Assembly: GCF_030764225.1 (NCBI RefSeq) | Contig: NZ_JASAXH010000005.1 | DNA from: Phocoenobacter atlanticus | GTDB taxonomy: Bacteria; Pseudomonadota; Gammaproteobacteria; Enterobacterales; Pasteurellaceae | Length of the DNA: 64,000 nt | Direction: 5' to 3' (one strand) | Part shown: positions 36,215-44,517 of the stretch, piece by piece | Layout of the letters: each line of letters starts with the position of its first letter | Position numbering within the stretch: the first letter of the stretch is position 1 | The notes under the pieces: generated by a model | What the model was told of the DNA's origin: nothing | Databases searched by the model: none | The model's input: the letters and a program-made list of their open reading frames with translations, nothing else | Program-made: the position numbers and the translations under genes

Positions 36215-37243
36215 ATGAAAATAATACAAAGCCTCTTAGTTTTATTATGCTTCTTTTCACCAACCACAATGGCAAATGAATTGAGTGATGAAACTACTAA
36301 AGAAATGCCAAATTTTCAACATAAAGATTGGGAGTTGGCTTGTGATAATACAGGAACTTGTCGAGCAGCAGGGTATAACCCTGAAAGTGAATATGAAAAT
36401 CTTGTTTCTGTTATGTTGACTCGAAAAGCAGGAAATAAACAAAAAGTAAGTGCAGAGATTCAATTTAGGACAACTGCTTCTTATGGCGGTGATTTTTGTC
36501 CTAGAGAGGTCTATTTTGTTATAAATCGTAAAGGACAAGGTGATATTCGCCTATCGAAAGCCTGTACTGGTAAGTTGAATAAAAAGCAAACTCAAGCATT
36601 ATTAAATGCGTTGAAAAAGGTAAGTGTCATCAAATTTGGAACAAAGAGAGATACCTTTATCCTTTCCGATCAAGGGGCAACAGCAGTATTATTAAAAATG
36701 GACGAATATCAGAAACGAGTAGGTAAGCCGTCTGCCTTAATTAAAAAAGGTAAAAGTAAAGAAGCAGTTTTACAACCAAAAGCCAAGCCAATTATTACTA
36801 TTCCTGTGATGCCAAAAGCTAAAAAACACTTAACGTTTGGTTTATTAAAAAGTAACCTAAAAAAACAGTTAAATAAACTTCCTTGTGATTTCGTAAATAA
36901 AAATACCGATATTTGGGCTTATGCTTTAAATGATAAACAGTCACTGTTAGAAATACCTTGTATGATGGGAGCTTATAATTATTCTGCTTATTATGTGGTG
37001 GTTGATAAGCAATTAAATGAAGTACAGGCTACTGTAGGTGAGGGGAATGGTTATGAGAATGGCATTATTTCAGGTTATTGGAAAGGACGTGGCGTAGGGG
37101 ATTGTTGGTATTCAAATGAGTACGCTTGGAATGGTGAAAAGTTTGTTTTAAGTAATGACTCTTATGCTGGAATGTGTCGTGGTTTTCCTGGTGGTGTTTG
37201 GGATTTACCGAGTTATTTGAGTGAAGTTAAACGATTGAAATAA
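36215..37243 (+). CDS. DUF1176-family periplasmic protein
   Basis: A 342-residue exported protein with a signal peptide (about residues 1-20, cut after TMA-N). DUF1176 features are DWELACDNTGTCRAAGY near residue 40, a middle segment with GDFCPREVYF, and the cysteine-bearing C-terminal GYWKGRGVGDCWYSNEYAW. Function unknown in the family. AAAGGA stands before the ATG. It is apparently monocistronic. Confidence 0.8.
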   Translation: MKIIQSLLVLLCFFSPTTMANELSDETTKEMPNFQHKDWELACDNTGTCRAAGYNPESEYENLVSVMLTRKAGNKQKVSAEIQFRTTASYGGDFCPREVYFVINRKGQGDIRLSKACTGKLNKKQTQALLNALKKVSVIKFGTKRDTFILSDQGATAVLLKMDEYQKRVGKPSALIKKGKSKEAVLQPKAKPIITIPVMPKAKKHLTFGLLKSNLKKQLNKLPCDFVNKNTDIWAYALNDKQSLLEIPCMMGAYNYSAYYVVVDKQLNEVQATVGEGNGYENGIISGYWKGRGVGDCWYSNEYAWNGEKFVLSNDSYAGMCRGFPGGVWDLPSYLSEVKRLK

Positions 37244-37307
37244 GTTGTACTCAATAATTAAGCTGAGTATAATTATTTTTAGCTTATAAGTAATAAAAGG
37301 GGAAAAT

Positions 37308-37538
37308 ATGCAAGCAATATATTTAAAAGACAATATTTCTGAAGAGCAATATCAAATGGCGGTACGGGTGCTAGAAGCAATGAATATTGGCGTTGAACGA
37401 GCAGAGAAGAAGCTATCTGAAAGTGAGACCAAAATGAGCAAAGAAGCCTTTTATGCAAAAATTGACAGAGGATTAAACACGCCTTTGGAACAGTGTCGAG
37501 AATTGAACGGAGAATATAAAAAGGAATTATTTGGTTAA
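37308..37538 (+). CDS. Putative antitoxin of a YoeB-type module
   Basis: A 76-residue charged, helical protein directly before and overlapping a YoeB-family toxin gene by one base. The N-terminal half (ISEEQYQMAVRVLEAMN) is not a recognisable YefM/Phd fold, and the C-terminal half is acidic/basic mixed and could wrap the toxin. Its assignment rests on position and size. AGGGGAAAAT stands before the ATG. Confidence 0.65.
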   Translation: MQAIYLKDNISEEQYQMAVRVLEAMNIGVERAEKKLSESETKMSKEAFYAKIDRGLNTPLEQCRELNGEYKKELFG

Positions 37539-37816
37539 TGACTTATACAATAATAGTTACACCTGATGCAGAGAAGGATCTAAAAAAGCATAAAAAATAT
37601 GGTAATAAAAAATTGCTCAAAAAAATTCAACATTTTTTAGAGGAAATTACAATTCACCCTAGAACTGGTACAGGACAGGTTGAGCGTTTAAAACATTATA
37701 GTGAACGTGAAATTTATTCACGAAGAATTGATAAAGAGCACCGTTTAGTTTATGAAATTAGAGATGATAAAGTGATTGTTATTCTAATCAGTGCCTATGG
37801 ACATTATGAAAATTGA
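37538..37816 (+). CDS. yoeB: Txe/YoeB-family mRNA interferase toxin
   Basis: A 92-residue RelE/YoeB-fold protein. Features: VTPDAEKDLKKHKKYG, PRTGTGQVERLKHYSE with the glutamate position, YSRRIDKEHRLVYEI with the arginine, and the C-terminal ISAYGHYEN with the catalytic-type histidine. YoeB cleaves mRNA in the ribosomal A-site. Lysine-rich N-terminus, AT-rich gene. Translationally coupled to the antitoxin (TAATG overlap). Key residues all seem present, so it is probably active. Confidence 0.85.
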   Translation: MTYTIIVTPDAEKDLKKHKKYGNKKLLKKIQHFLEEITIHPRTGTGQVERLKHYSEREIYSRRIDKEHRLVYEIRDDKVIVILISAYGHYEN

Positions 37817-37822
37817 GAGGAT

Positions 37823-37877
37823 AGCGGTCACTTATTTTGAGTTTTTTGCAAATTTAAAAAATAAAGATACCGCTTGT
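37823..37877. terminator. Facing USS pair between yoeB and yacL
   Basis: AGCGGT (37823-37828) and ACCGCT within the full USS ACCGCTTGT (37869-37877) face each other around an AT-rich stretch containing TTTTTTGCAAATTT. The two converging genes may share this as a bidirectional terminator. Confidence 0.4.
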
Positions 37878-37887
37878 TCTCTATTTA

Positions 37888-38259
37888 TTAATGAAAAGTA
37901 TTTAAAAAAGATTGATAATCTAGTATAAACTTTTCAAAATCATCAATCCCGCATACGGCAATGCTTTCTTGGGTATAAAGTTGAAAATCCTCTTCAATAT
38001 CATCAGAATAATTATCAAGCATTAAACTGTTTGCTTTCGCCATTACTTCATCATCATTAATATAAAGACTGTATTCTTTTCCAATTAAATGCCATTCAAA
38101 AGGGCTTGGATAAGTTGCTTTACATTGAGTAATTTTATCTAAAATAATGGGAAGATGGGCTTCTTCAAGTTCATTATTTAGCCAAGAAGCAAAAGCCTCA
38201 TATTCCATTGAACATTTTGCGACAATGTTATACGCCATTCGAGTAAATTGATAATCCAT
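37888..38259 (-). CDS. yacL: YacL family protein (UPF0231)
   Basis: A 123-residue cytosolic protein with the family pattern MDYQFTRM at the start, EYSLYINDDEVMAKANSL in the middle and the acidic YTQESIAVCGIDDF near the end. No biochemical role is established. Monocistronic, on the minus strand behind fnr, from which a USS-containing spacer separates it. Confidence 0.85.
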   Translation of the reverse strand: MDYQFTRMAYNIVAKCSMEYEAFASWLNNELEEAHLPIILDKITQCKATYPSPFEWHLIGKEYSLYINDDEVMAKANSLMLDNYSDDIEEDFQLYTQESIAVCGIDDFEKFILDYQSFLNTFH

Positions 38260-38315
38260 TTTTTATTCCTCATATTTTTAAGCGGTATGATTGTTGTTAT
38301 TTTTTACAAATTTTA

Positions 38316-39083
38316 TTATGCAGTTTGAACAATAGGGATTTGAGGTTTAGTAGAACCTGCCATCTCAGTTAATTGTTCCATCTCATTAATAGTAATGTAT
38401 TTTCCCTGAACAGAAATCATTCCTGATTTTTGAAAACGACTAAGTAAACGGCTAATGGTTTCAATAGTCAAGCCAAGATAATTACCAATGTCACCTCGAG
38501 TCATTGTTAAACGAAATTCGCGAGCAGAGAAGCCTCGAGCAAAGTAACGCTGAGATAGATTGTATAAAAAAGCGGCTAATTTTTCTTCTGCATTCATTCT
38601 AGAAAGTAATAAAATCATCTCTTGATCATTTCTTATTTCATTACTCATTAAACGCATAATTTGATGTCGAATTTTTGGCATTTTACTTGAAAGATCATCT
38701 AAAATGTCAAAGGGGATTTCACAAATCATTGAGGTTTCAAGTGCTTGGGCAAAGCCGATATGAGTCATTGTATTGATAGCATCGAAACCAATTAAATCTC
38801 CGGGAAGATGAAAAGCGGTAATTTGCTCTTCACCATTTTCGCTTAATGTGTAATTTTTAATTGTACCTGAACGAATAGCATAGAGTGATTGTAAGGGATC
38901 GCCTGATTTAAAGATAATTTGAGATTTTTGGATAGGTTTTTTTCGCTCAATAATATTATCTAGTTGATTTAATTCGTGATCGTTAAGGGTAAAAGGTAAA
39001 CATAACTGACTAATATTACAATTTTGACAGTGGATCGAGCTGTATTTATGTTTAGATATTTTCGATTCTGATATAATTTTCAT
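38316..39083 (-). CDS. fnr: Oxygen-sensing regulator Fnr
   Basis: Crp-family activator carrying an oxygen-labile 4Fe-4S cluster that controls the switch to anaerobic respiration. Cluster ligands are C19, C22, C28 and C121. The cyclic-nucleotide-binding-like domain (about residues 30-150) is followed by the dimer helix and a C-terminal HTH with LTIETISRLLSRFQKSGMI, in which the recognition residues E-x-x-S-R are kept. 255 residues. Likely targets in this window are torYZD and its own promoter, both preceded by TTGAT-N4-AACAA. Confidence 0.96.
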   Translation of the reverse strand: MKIISESKISKHKYSSIHCQNCNISQLCLPFTLNDHELNQLDNIIERKKPIQKSQIIFKSGDPLQSLYAIRSGTIKNYTLSENGEEQITAFHLPGDLIGFDAINTMTHIGFAQALETSMICEIPFDILDDLSSKMPKIRHQIMRLMSNEIRNDQEMILLLSRMNAEEKLAAFLYNLSQRYFARGFSAREFRLTMTRGDIGNYLGLTIETISRLLSRFQKSGMISVQGKYITINEMEQLTEMAGSTKPQIPIVQTA

Positions 39084-39113
39084 AAAATTAAGCTTTCCCT
39101 AAATACTAAAAAT

Positions 39114-39127
39114 TTGATTTAGAACAA
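39114..39127. promoter_or_regulatory. Candidate Fnr box in the fnr / small-protein divergent region
   Basis: TTGATTTAGAACAA, one mismatch from TTGAT-N4-ATCAA, lies 31 bases before the fnr start and upstream of the divergent small gene at 39204. It fits Fnr autoregulation as known from E. coli. TATAAT at 39148-39153 could be the -10 of the small gene. Confidence 0.5.
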
Positions 39128-39203
39128 ATTTTAACACTATTTTAGGGTATAATGAAAGTATGATTTTTATTAATTTAATGAAATATTATTTCAGGAGAAT
39201 AAA

Positions 39204-39305
39204 ATGCCAGCAGAAAAATTAACAAAGAAAAGATTAATTCAAATTATTATAATATTGATTATTCTTGTAGGTGCTTTTATTTATCGTACTTATTACCCTC
39301 ATTAG
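39204..39305 (+). CDS. 33-residue single-helix membrane protein
   Basis: ATG 39204 is preceded by AGGAG at 6 bases and encodes a 33-residue peptide: a basic start (MPAEKLTKKRL), a hydrophobic helix (IQIIIILIILVGAFIY) and a short polar tail, ending at TAG 39303-39305. It shares a promoter region with fnr and lies 9 bases before the DUF817 gene, so the two are probably one operon. The strong ribosome site and start make translation credible. Function unknown. Confidence 0.65.
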   Translation: MPAEKLTKKRLIQIIIILIILVGAFIYRTYYPH

Positions 39306-39314
39306 GATATAAAA

Positions 39315-40154
39315 ATGCTTAATCAAATTGATCATTGGTTAATGATGCCACACAAAATCAAAGCGTTAACAGGAATAAAACGTTTTTTTGTCGAATTATG
39401 CTTTTTTTGTTTAAAAGAGTTAAGGGCGTGTCTATTTGCTGGATTATTTTTTATTGCAATATTTATCATTCCAAGAGCTGGATTACTGGGCATTCCTCGT
39501 TATGATCTGTTGCTGATTTTTGCGATTAGTTTACAAGCATTAATGCTATTTTTTAAACTGGAAACATTTGATGAATTAAAAGCGATTACTATATTTCATA
39601 TTGTCGGTTTTGCCTTAGAAGTCTTTAAAACATCAAGTAGTGTCCAATCTTGGGCGTATCCTGATTTTGGATATACCAAATTATTTGGCGTCCCCCTTTT
39701 TAGTGGCTTTATGTATGCAGCAGTCGGAAGTTATATTATTCAAGCGTGGCGTTTACTTGATCTTAAAGTAATAAATTATCCTCCATACTGGTTAGCGACG
39801 TTAGCTTCAGTCTGTATTTATATTAACTTTTTCACTCATCATTATATCGGTGATTATCGTTGGTATTTAGCCTGTTTTGTATTAGGGTTATATGCTCAAA
39901 CAAAAGTATATTTTACGTCTTATGATAAACAGCGAAGTATGCCGTTGTTAGTCTCTTTTGGATTAATTGGATTTTTTATTTGGTTGGCTGAAAATATAGG
40001 AACATTTGCAGGAATATGGCGTTACCCAAATCAATTAAATCATTGGTCTATGGTACATATCGGCAAATGGGGAGCGTGGGCATTATTAGTGATTATGACT
40101 TTTACTATTGTTGCGAATTTAAAACATATTAAAAAAACCATTAAAGGAATTTAG
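39315..40154 (+). CDS. DUF817-family membrane protein
   Basis: A 279-residue protein with seven to eight hydrophobic segments. DUF817 traits include FFCLKELRACLFAG near residue 30, YDLLLIFAISLQ, EVFKTSSSVQSWAYPDFGYTKLFG near residue 105, GSYIIQAWRL and the late FFIWLAENIGTFAGIWRYP. The family has no established function. Its TAG stop directly abuts the left arm of GC-rich repeat copy C. Confidence 0.85.
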   Translation: MLNQIDHWLMMPHKIKALTGIKRFFVELCFFCLKELRACLFAGLFFIAIFIIPRAGLLGIPRYDLLLIFAISLQALMLFFKLETFDELKAITIFHIVGFALEVFKTSSSVQSWAYPDFGYTKLFGVPLFSGFMYAAVGSYIIQAWRLLDLKVINYPPYWLATLASVCIYINFFTHHYIGDYRWYLACFVLGLYAQTKVYFTSYDKQRSMPLLVSFGLIGFFIWLAENIGTFAGIWRYPNQLNHWSMVHIGKWGAWALLVIMTFTIVANLKHIKKTIKGI

Positions 40155-40286
40155 CCCCCTTCCTGGCCTCCCCCCGCAAGCGGAGGGAGGATTTTTTTCA
40201 CGAAGTTCCCTCCCCCGCAAACGGAGGGAGGATTTTTTTCACGAAGTTCCCTCCTCCGCTTGCGGGGGAGGGCTAGGGAGGGGGGA
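40154..40286. repeat. GC-rich intergenic repeat, copy C, with an internal duplication
   Basis: Left arm with CCTCCCCCCGCAAGCGGAGG, right arm with CCTCCGCTTGCGGGGGAGGG and CTAGGGAGGGGGG. A unit of about 41 bases (GCAA-A/G-CGGAGGGAGG plus ATTTTTTTCACGAAGTTCCC) occurs twice between them. Same family as 7769-7854, 8970-9157 and 54310-54348. Lies between the DUF817 gene and mreB. Confidence 0.8.
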
Positions 40287-40464
40287 GCTTGTACCTTTTG
40301 CGATGTCATTGCTATTAATTTTTTCAAAATCAATAGTTAAAACCTTATGAACAACCCTAATTAAGCTCAAGATAACACAATTATTTCATTGAATTTATGG
40401 TTAAATTTCTGTATATTTAGCGGGTTATTATTTACCTATTCTTAATTAAAACGGATGCTAAAAT

Positions 40465-41532
40465 ATGTTAAAAAAGTTTCGTGGATTATTCTCAAATGAT
40501 CTTTCCATTGATTTGGGAACAGCAAATACCCTTATTTATGTAAAAGGACAAGGCATTGTTCTTAATGAACCATCAGTAGTTGCAGTGCGTCAAGACAGAG
40601 CGATGTCAACTAAAAGTATTGCAGCGGTGGGCTCAAATGCAAAACTAATGTTAGGTCGTACACCAAAAAGTATCAATGCCATTAGACCAATGAAAGATGG
40701 TGTGATTGCAGATTTTGATGTGACAGAAAAAATGTTGCAATACTTTATTAAGCAAGTACACAGTAGCAATTTTTTACGTCCAAGTCCTCGCGTTGTTGTT
40801 TGTGTACCCGCAGGTGCAACACAAGTTGAGCGTAAAGCAATTAAAGAGGCCACGATTAGAGCGGGAGCAAGAGAAGTTCATCTTATTGAAGAACCTATGG
40901 CTGCGGCAATTGGCGCTGGACTACCTGTTCACGAAGCAACGGGTTCAATGGTTATTGATATCGGTGGTGGAACAACAGAAGTTGCAGTACTTTCATTAAA
41001 TGGCATTGTTTATTCTTCTTCAGTAAGAATTGGTGGTGATAAGTTTGATGATGCTATTATCGCTTATGTTCGTCGTAATTTTGGTTCTGCAATTGGTGAA
41101 ACAACGGCTGAAAGAATTAAAAAAGAGCTTGCAACGGCTTATATTATCAAAGATGAGGATGGTGGTTGTAGTCAAATTAGTACCACAGATGTTCACGGTC
41201 ATAACCTCGCAGAAGGGGCTCCAAGAAAGTTTGAATTAACCTCTAAAGATGTGCTTGAAGCGATTGAGCAACCTTTAAATGGTATTGTTGATGCGGTGAA
41301 AGGCGTGTTAGAACGTTGCCCTCCAGAGCTTGCTGCAGATATTTTTGAACGAGGAATGGTATTAACTGGTGGTGGAGCATTGTTGAAAAACTTAGATATT
41401 TTACTTTCAGAAGCTTGTGGTGTCCCTGTTATTGTTGCTGAAGATCCTCTTATTTGTGTTGCACTTGGTGGTGGAAAAGCATTAGATATCATTGATATGC
41501 ACGGTGGTGATATTTTCCTTGATGATAATTAA
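40465..41532 (+). CDS. mreB: Rod-shape-determining actin homologue MreB
   Basis: Filament-forming ATPase that guides cell-wall elongation on the cytoplasmic membrane face. The 355 residues show the actin-fold phosphate loops DLGTANTLIY (about 16-25) and DIGGGTTEVAV near residue 170, the adenosine motif TGGGALLKNLD, and an N-terminal amphipathic MLKKFRGLF that binds the membrane. First gene of mreBCD, with an intercistronic hairpin before mreC. Confidence 0.97.
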   Translation: MLKKFRGLFSNDLSIDLGTANTLIYVKGQGIVLNEPSVVAVRQDRAMSTKSIAAVGSNAKLMLGRTPKSINAIRPMKDGVIADFDVTEKMLQYFIKQVHSSNFLRPSPRVVVCVPAGATQVERKAIKEATIRAGAREVHLIEEPMAAAIGAGLPVHEATGSMVIDIGGGTTEVAVLSLNGIVYSSSVRIGGDKFDDAIIAYVRRNFGSAIGETTAERIKKELATAYIIKDEDGGCSQISTTDVHGHNLAEGAPRKFELTSKDVLEAIEQPLNGIVDAVKGVLERCPPELAADIFERGMVLTGGGALLKNLDILLSEACGVPVIVAEDPLICVALGGGKALDIIDMHGGDIFLDDN

Positions 41533-41548
41533 ACTATTATTAACAGTA

Positions 41549-41578
41549 GTTGGTAGTGGAAAAATCGCCATTACCAAC
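41549..41578 (+). terminator. Hairpin between mreB and mreC
   Basis: GTTGGTA (41549-41555), with TGG and a facing CCA just inside, pairs with TACCAAC (41572-41578), followed by TCCTTTTAT. It probably attenuates transcription so that mreB is made in excess over mreCD. Confidence 0.55.
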
Positions 41579-41607
41579 TCCTTTTATAATTTCATTTCTC
41601 TATTGTA

Positions 41608-42600
41608 ATGAAGCTAATATTTTCCAAGTTGCCTTCACTAGGCGTTCGTTTATTTTTTGCCATTGTTTTTTCTATTGCGTTAATTGTATCTGATGGTCGT
41701 AGTAATATGATAATTCAAGTACGTAACGTGTTGGAAACAACAGTGAGTGTGTTGTATTATTTTGCAAATACCCCTCGAATTATTCTTGATGGAGTCAGTA
41801 ATAATTTTATTGATAGTTCCAAATTACAGCTAGAAAATAAAATGTTAAAAGAACAACTTCGAGAGAAAAATGCGAGTTTATTACGTTTTGAACAATTAAA
41901 AGTTGAAAATCAACGTTTACGGTTACTCTTAAGCTCTCCGCTACGTCAAGATGAATACAAAAAAGTAGCTGAAGTGCTTACAGCTGAAATAGATACCTAT
42001 CGTCAGCAAGTTGTGATTAATCAAGGGCGACAAAGTGGTGTATTTATAGGACAACCTGTTATTGATGAGTTAGGTATTGTTGGACAAGTGATTTCTGTAG
42101 GGGAAACGACTAGTCGAGTGTTATTGATTACCGATTCTTTACATTCAATTCCTGTACAGGTATTACGAAACGATGTGCGTACTATTATTAATGGTTCGGG
42201 GCAGAATAACGAATTATTCATTGATGCTTTACCTCGAACTGTAGATATAGTAAAAGGTGATATTTTAGTCACCTCAGGTTTAGGTGGACGTTTTCCAGAA
42301 GGATATCCTGTTGCGGTGATTGAGTCAGTTTCAAATACAAGAAAAGCACATTTTGCCCGAATTGTTGCTCGTCCATTGGCTTCATTTAATCATTTGCGTC
42401 ATTTATTACTCTTATGGCCAACAAACGAAGAGTTACGCAACATTAAAAAGCTTTCTGCACAAGATGTAAGAAATGTAGTTAATGAACGTCGTACTTTCGC
42501 TAATCCACTATCTTATTCAAAACCAACAAAAAAAATAAAAATACAGGTGAAATTACCAGAGCCAGAAAAAGGACAAGGAATAACGAATAATGAAAACTAA
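41608..42600 (+). CDS. mreC: Rod-shape-determining protein MreC
   Basis: Bitopic elongasome scaffold: one helix (about residues 11-28), a coiled coil (about 70-105: LQLENKMLKEQLREKNASLL) and beta-barrel periplasmic domains with GVFIGQPVIDELGIVGQVI and VTSGLGGRFPEGYPVAVI. 330 residues. It interacts with MreD and PBP2. Overlaps mreD by 11 bases. Confidence 0.95.
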   Translation: MKLIFSKLPSLGVRLFFAIVFSIALIVSDGRSNMIIQVRNVLETTVSVLYYFANTPRIILDGVSNNFIDSSKLQLENKMLKEQLREKNASLLRFEQLKVENQRLRLLLSSPLRQDEYKKVAEVLTAEIDTYRQQVVINQGRQSGVFIGQPVIDELGIVGQVISVGETTSRVLLITDSLHSIPVQVLRNDVRTIINGSGQNNELFIDALPRTVDIVKGDILVTSGLGGRFPEGYPVAVIESVSNTRKAHFARIVARPLASFNHLRHLLLLWPTNEELRNIKKLSAQDVRNVVNERRTFANPLSYSKPTKKIKIQVKLPEPEKGQGITNNEN

Positions 42601-43081
42601 TATTATTTTTAAGTTATCTGTATTGTTTATTATTTTTATCATAGCTTTTATTCTAGAAATAATGCCATGGCCAACAAATTTACAGGGGTTTAGACCTGCT
42701 TGGGTTGTGTTATTAACTATTTATTGGGTTCTTGCATTGCCTCAAAAAATTAATATTGGTACTGCTTTTGTTATTGGCATTGTGTGGGATCTTGTTCTTG
42801 GTTCGGTACTTGGCATCCATGCTCTGGTACTTTCTATTGCCATTTATGTAATTGCAAAACACCATCTTATTCTACGGAATATGTCATTATTACTTCAAGC
42901 AATACTAGTAATGGGTTATGTGGCTCTTATTAAAATAATGATATTCTTTGTAGAATTAATTTTACATAATGTGAGTTTTCATTCTCAAGAATTACTCGGT
43001 GCTGTTATTAGTGGTTTACTATGGCCGTGGATTTATCTTTTAATGCGACAAATTCGTCGAGGTCTTTGGTTAACAGAATGA
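42590..43081 (+). CDS. mreD: Rod-shape-determining membrane protein MreD
   Basis: A 163-residue protein with five hydrophobic segments; family features are FRPAWVVLLTIYWVLALP and GIVWDLVLGSVLGIHAL. Integral elongasome partner of MreC. Its stop overlaps the rarA start (ATGA), suggesting coupled translation. Confidence 0.94.
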   Translation: MKTNIIFKLSVLFIIFIIAFILEIMPWPTNLQGFRPAWVVLLTIYWVLALPQKINIGTAFVIGIVWDLVLGSVLGIHALVLSIAIYVIAKHHLILRNMSLLLQAILVMGYVALIKIMIFFVELILHNVSFHSQELLGAVISGLLWPWIYLLMRQIRRGLWLTE

Positions 43082-44415
43082 GTAGTTTAGCCTTTGATTT
43101 TTCAGATGATTTTCGTCCTCTTTCCGCAAGAATGCGTCCTCGTGATTTAAGTGAATATATTGGACAATCTCATCTTATTAATAAAGATAAGCCTTTATAT
43201 AAAGCGATAGAAAAAGGTTATGCTCATTCTATGATCTTCTGGGGACCTCCCGGTACAGGAAAAACAACCTTAGCAGAAATTATAGCTCATCATTTAGATG
43301 CTGAAGTTGAAAGACTTTCTGCAGTAACCAGCGGTATAAAAGAAATTCGAGAAGCGATAGCAACAGCTAAAATAAATAAACAAACAGGTAGACAAACATT
43401 GCTCTTTGTTGATGAAGTTCATCGTTTTAATAAAAGTCAGCAAGACGCTTTTTTACCTCATATTGAAGATGGCACTATTATTTTTATTGGAGCAACTACT
43501 GAAAACCCTTCTTTCGAGCTAAATAATGCCTTGCTTTCACGTACTCGAATTTATATTCTAAAATCTCTTACGGATACAGAAATTCTACAAGTATTGACTA
43601 CTGCTTTAAATGACAAAGAAAGAGGTTTCGGTGGACAATCTTTTTTGATTAAAGATGACGTGCTCACTTTATTAGCTGATTATGTAAATGGAGATGCTCG
43701 TTTTGCATTGAATTGCTTAGAGTTAATGTCAGATATGGCAACACAGCAAGGCAAAGATAAAATTTTAGATAAAATATTGCTAACAGAAGTATTAGGAGAG
43801 CGACAGGCTCGTTTTGATAAAGGCGGTGATCGTTATTATGATTTAATTTCTGCACTCCATAAATCGATTAGAGGTTCATCACCGGATGCCGCTTTATATT
43901 GGTATGCCCGTATTTTAACAGTAGGCGGTGATCCTCTTTACGTCGCACGTCGATTATTGGCAATTGCTTCAGAGGATATTGGCAATGCCGATCCAAGAGC
44001 AATGCAAATTGCGATTAATGCTTGGGATTGTTATACTCGAGTGGGTGCTTATGAAGGTGAAAGAGCGATTGCACAAGCGGTTATTTATTTAGCAGTTTCT
44101 GCAAAAAGTAATGCAGTTTATACTGCTTTCAATGAAGCAAAACGCCTTGTTGAGGAAACGAAAGACTACGATGTACCTCCTCATTTACGCAATGCACCAA
44201 CAAAATTAATGGAAAACCTTGGTTACGGGGCAGAGTATCGCTATGCACATAATGAACCTAATGCTTATGCAGCAGGTGAAAACTATTTTCCTATTGAATT
44301 AAAAGATACTCAATTTTATCATCCAACAGAGCGTGGTTTAGAAAAACAAATCAAAGAAAAATTAGACTGGTTGAAGAGAGAAGATCAGCAAAGTAATGAA
44401 AAGCGTTATAAGTAA
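43078..44415 (+). CDS. rarA: Replication-associated recombination protein RarA (MgsA)
   Basis: AAA+ clamp-loader-like ATPase acting at stalled forks. Walker A GPPGTGKTT near residues 56-64, Walker B LLFVDEVHRFNKSQQDA near 110, sensor GATTENPSFELN, and the C-terminal tetramerisation domain with SALHKSIRGSSPDAALYW. The start at 43078 overlaps the mreD stop; the longer frame would overlap mreD by 61 bases and lacks the family start. 445 residues. Linked to mreD here rather than to lolA-serS as in E. coli. Confidence 0.95.
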   Translation: MSSLAFDFSDDFRPLSARMRPRDLSEYIGQSHLINKDKPLYKAIEKGYAHSMIFWGPPGTGKTTLAEIIAHHLDAEVERLSAVTSGIKEIREAIATAKINKQTGRQTLLFVDEVHRFNKSQQDAFLPHIEDGTIIFIGATTENPSFELNNALLSRTRIYILKSLTDTEILQVLTTALNDKERGFGGQSFLIKDDVLTLLADYVNGDARFALNCLELMSDMATQQGKDKILDKILLTEVLGERQARFDKGGDRYYDLISALHKSIRGSSPDAALYWYARILTVGGDPLYVARRLLAIASEDIGNADPRAMQIAINAWDCYTRVGAYEGERAIAQAVIYLAVSAKSNAVYTAFNEAKRLVEETKDYDVPPHLRNAPTKLMENLGYGAEYRYAHNEPNAYAAGENYFPIELKDTQFYHPTERGLEKQIKEKLDWLKREDQQSNEKRYK

Positions 44416-44456
44416 GCGGTATCATTTCTAATTTAACTAATATTATAATACCGCTT
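44414..44456 (+). terminator. Facing USS pair after rarA
   Basis: AAGCGGTAT (44414-44422) and ATACCGCTT (44448-44456) form a perfect 9-bp inverted repeat beginning just at the rarA stop. Typical of USS pairs doubling as terminators. Confidence 0.55.
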
Positions 44457-44478
44457 GAACTATTTTTATTTACTCATA

Positions 44479-44513
44479 TTCTCTTACTCTCAAATAAAGA
44501 TAGAGTAAGAGAA
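44479..44513. terminator. Bidirectional terminator between rarA and plsB
   Basis: TTCTCTTACTCT pairs with AGAGTAAGAGAA (44479-44513), followed on the plus strand by TTTTTTA. It serves the converging rarA and plsB genes. Confidence 0.75.
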
Positions 44514-44517
44514 TTTT

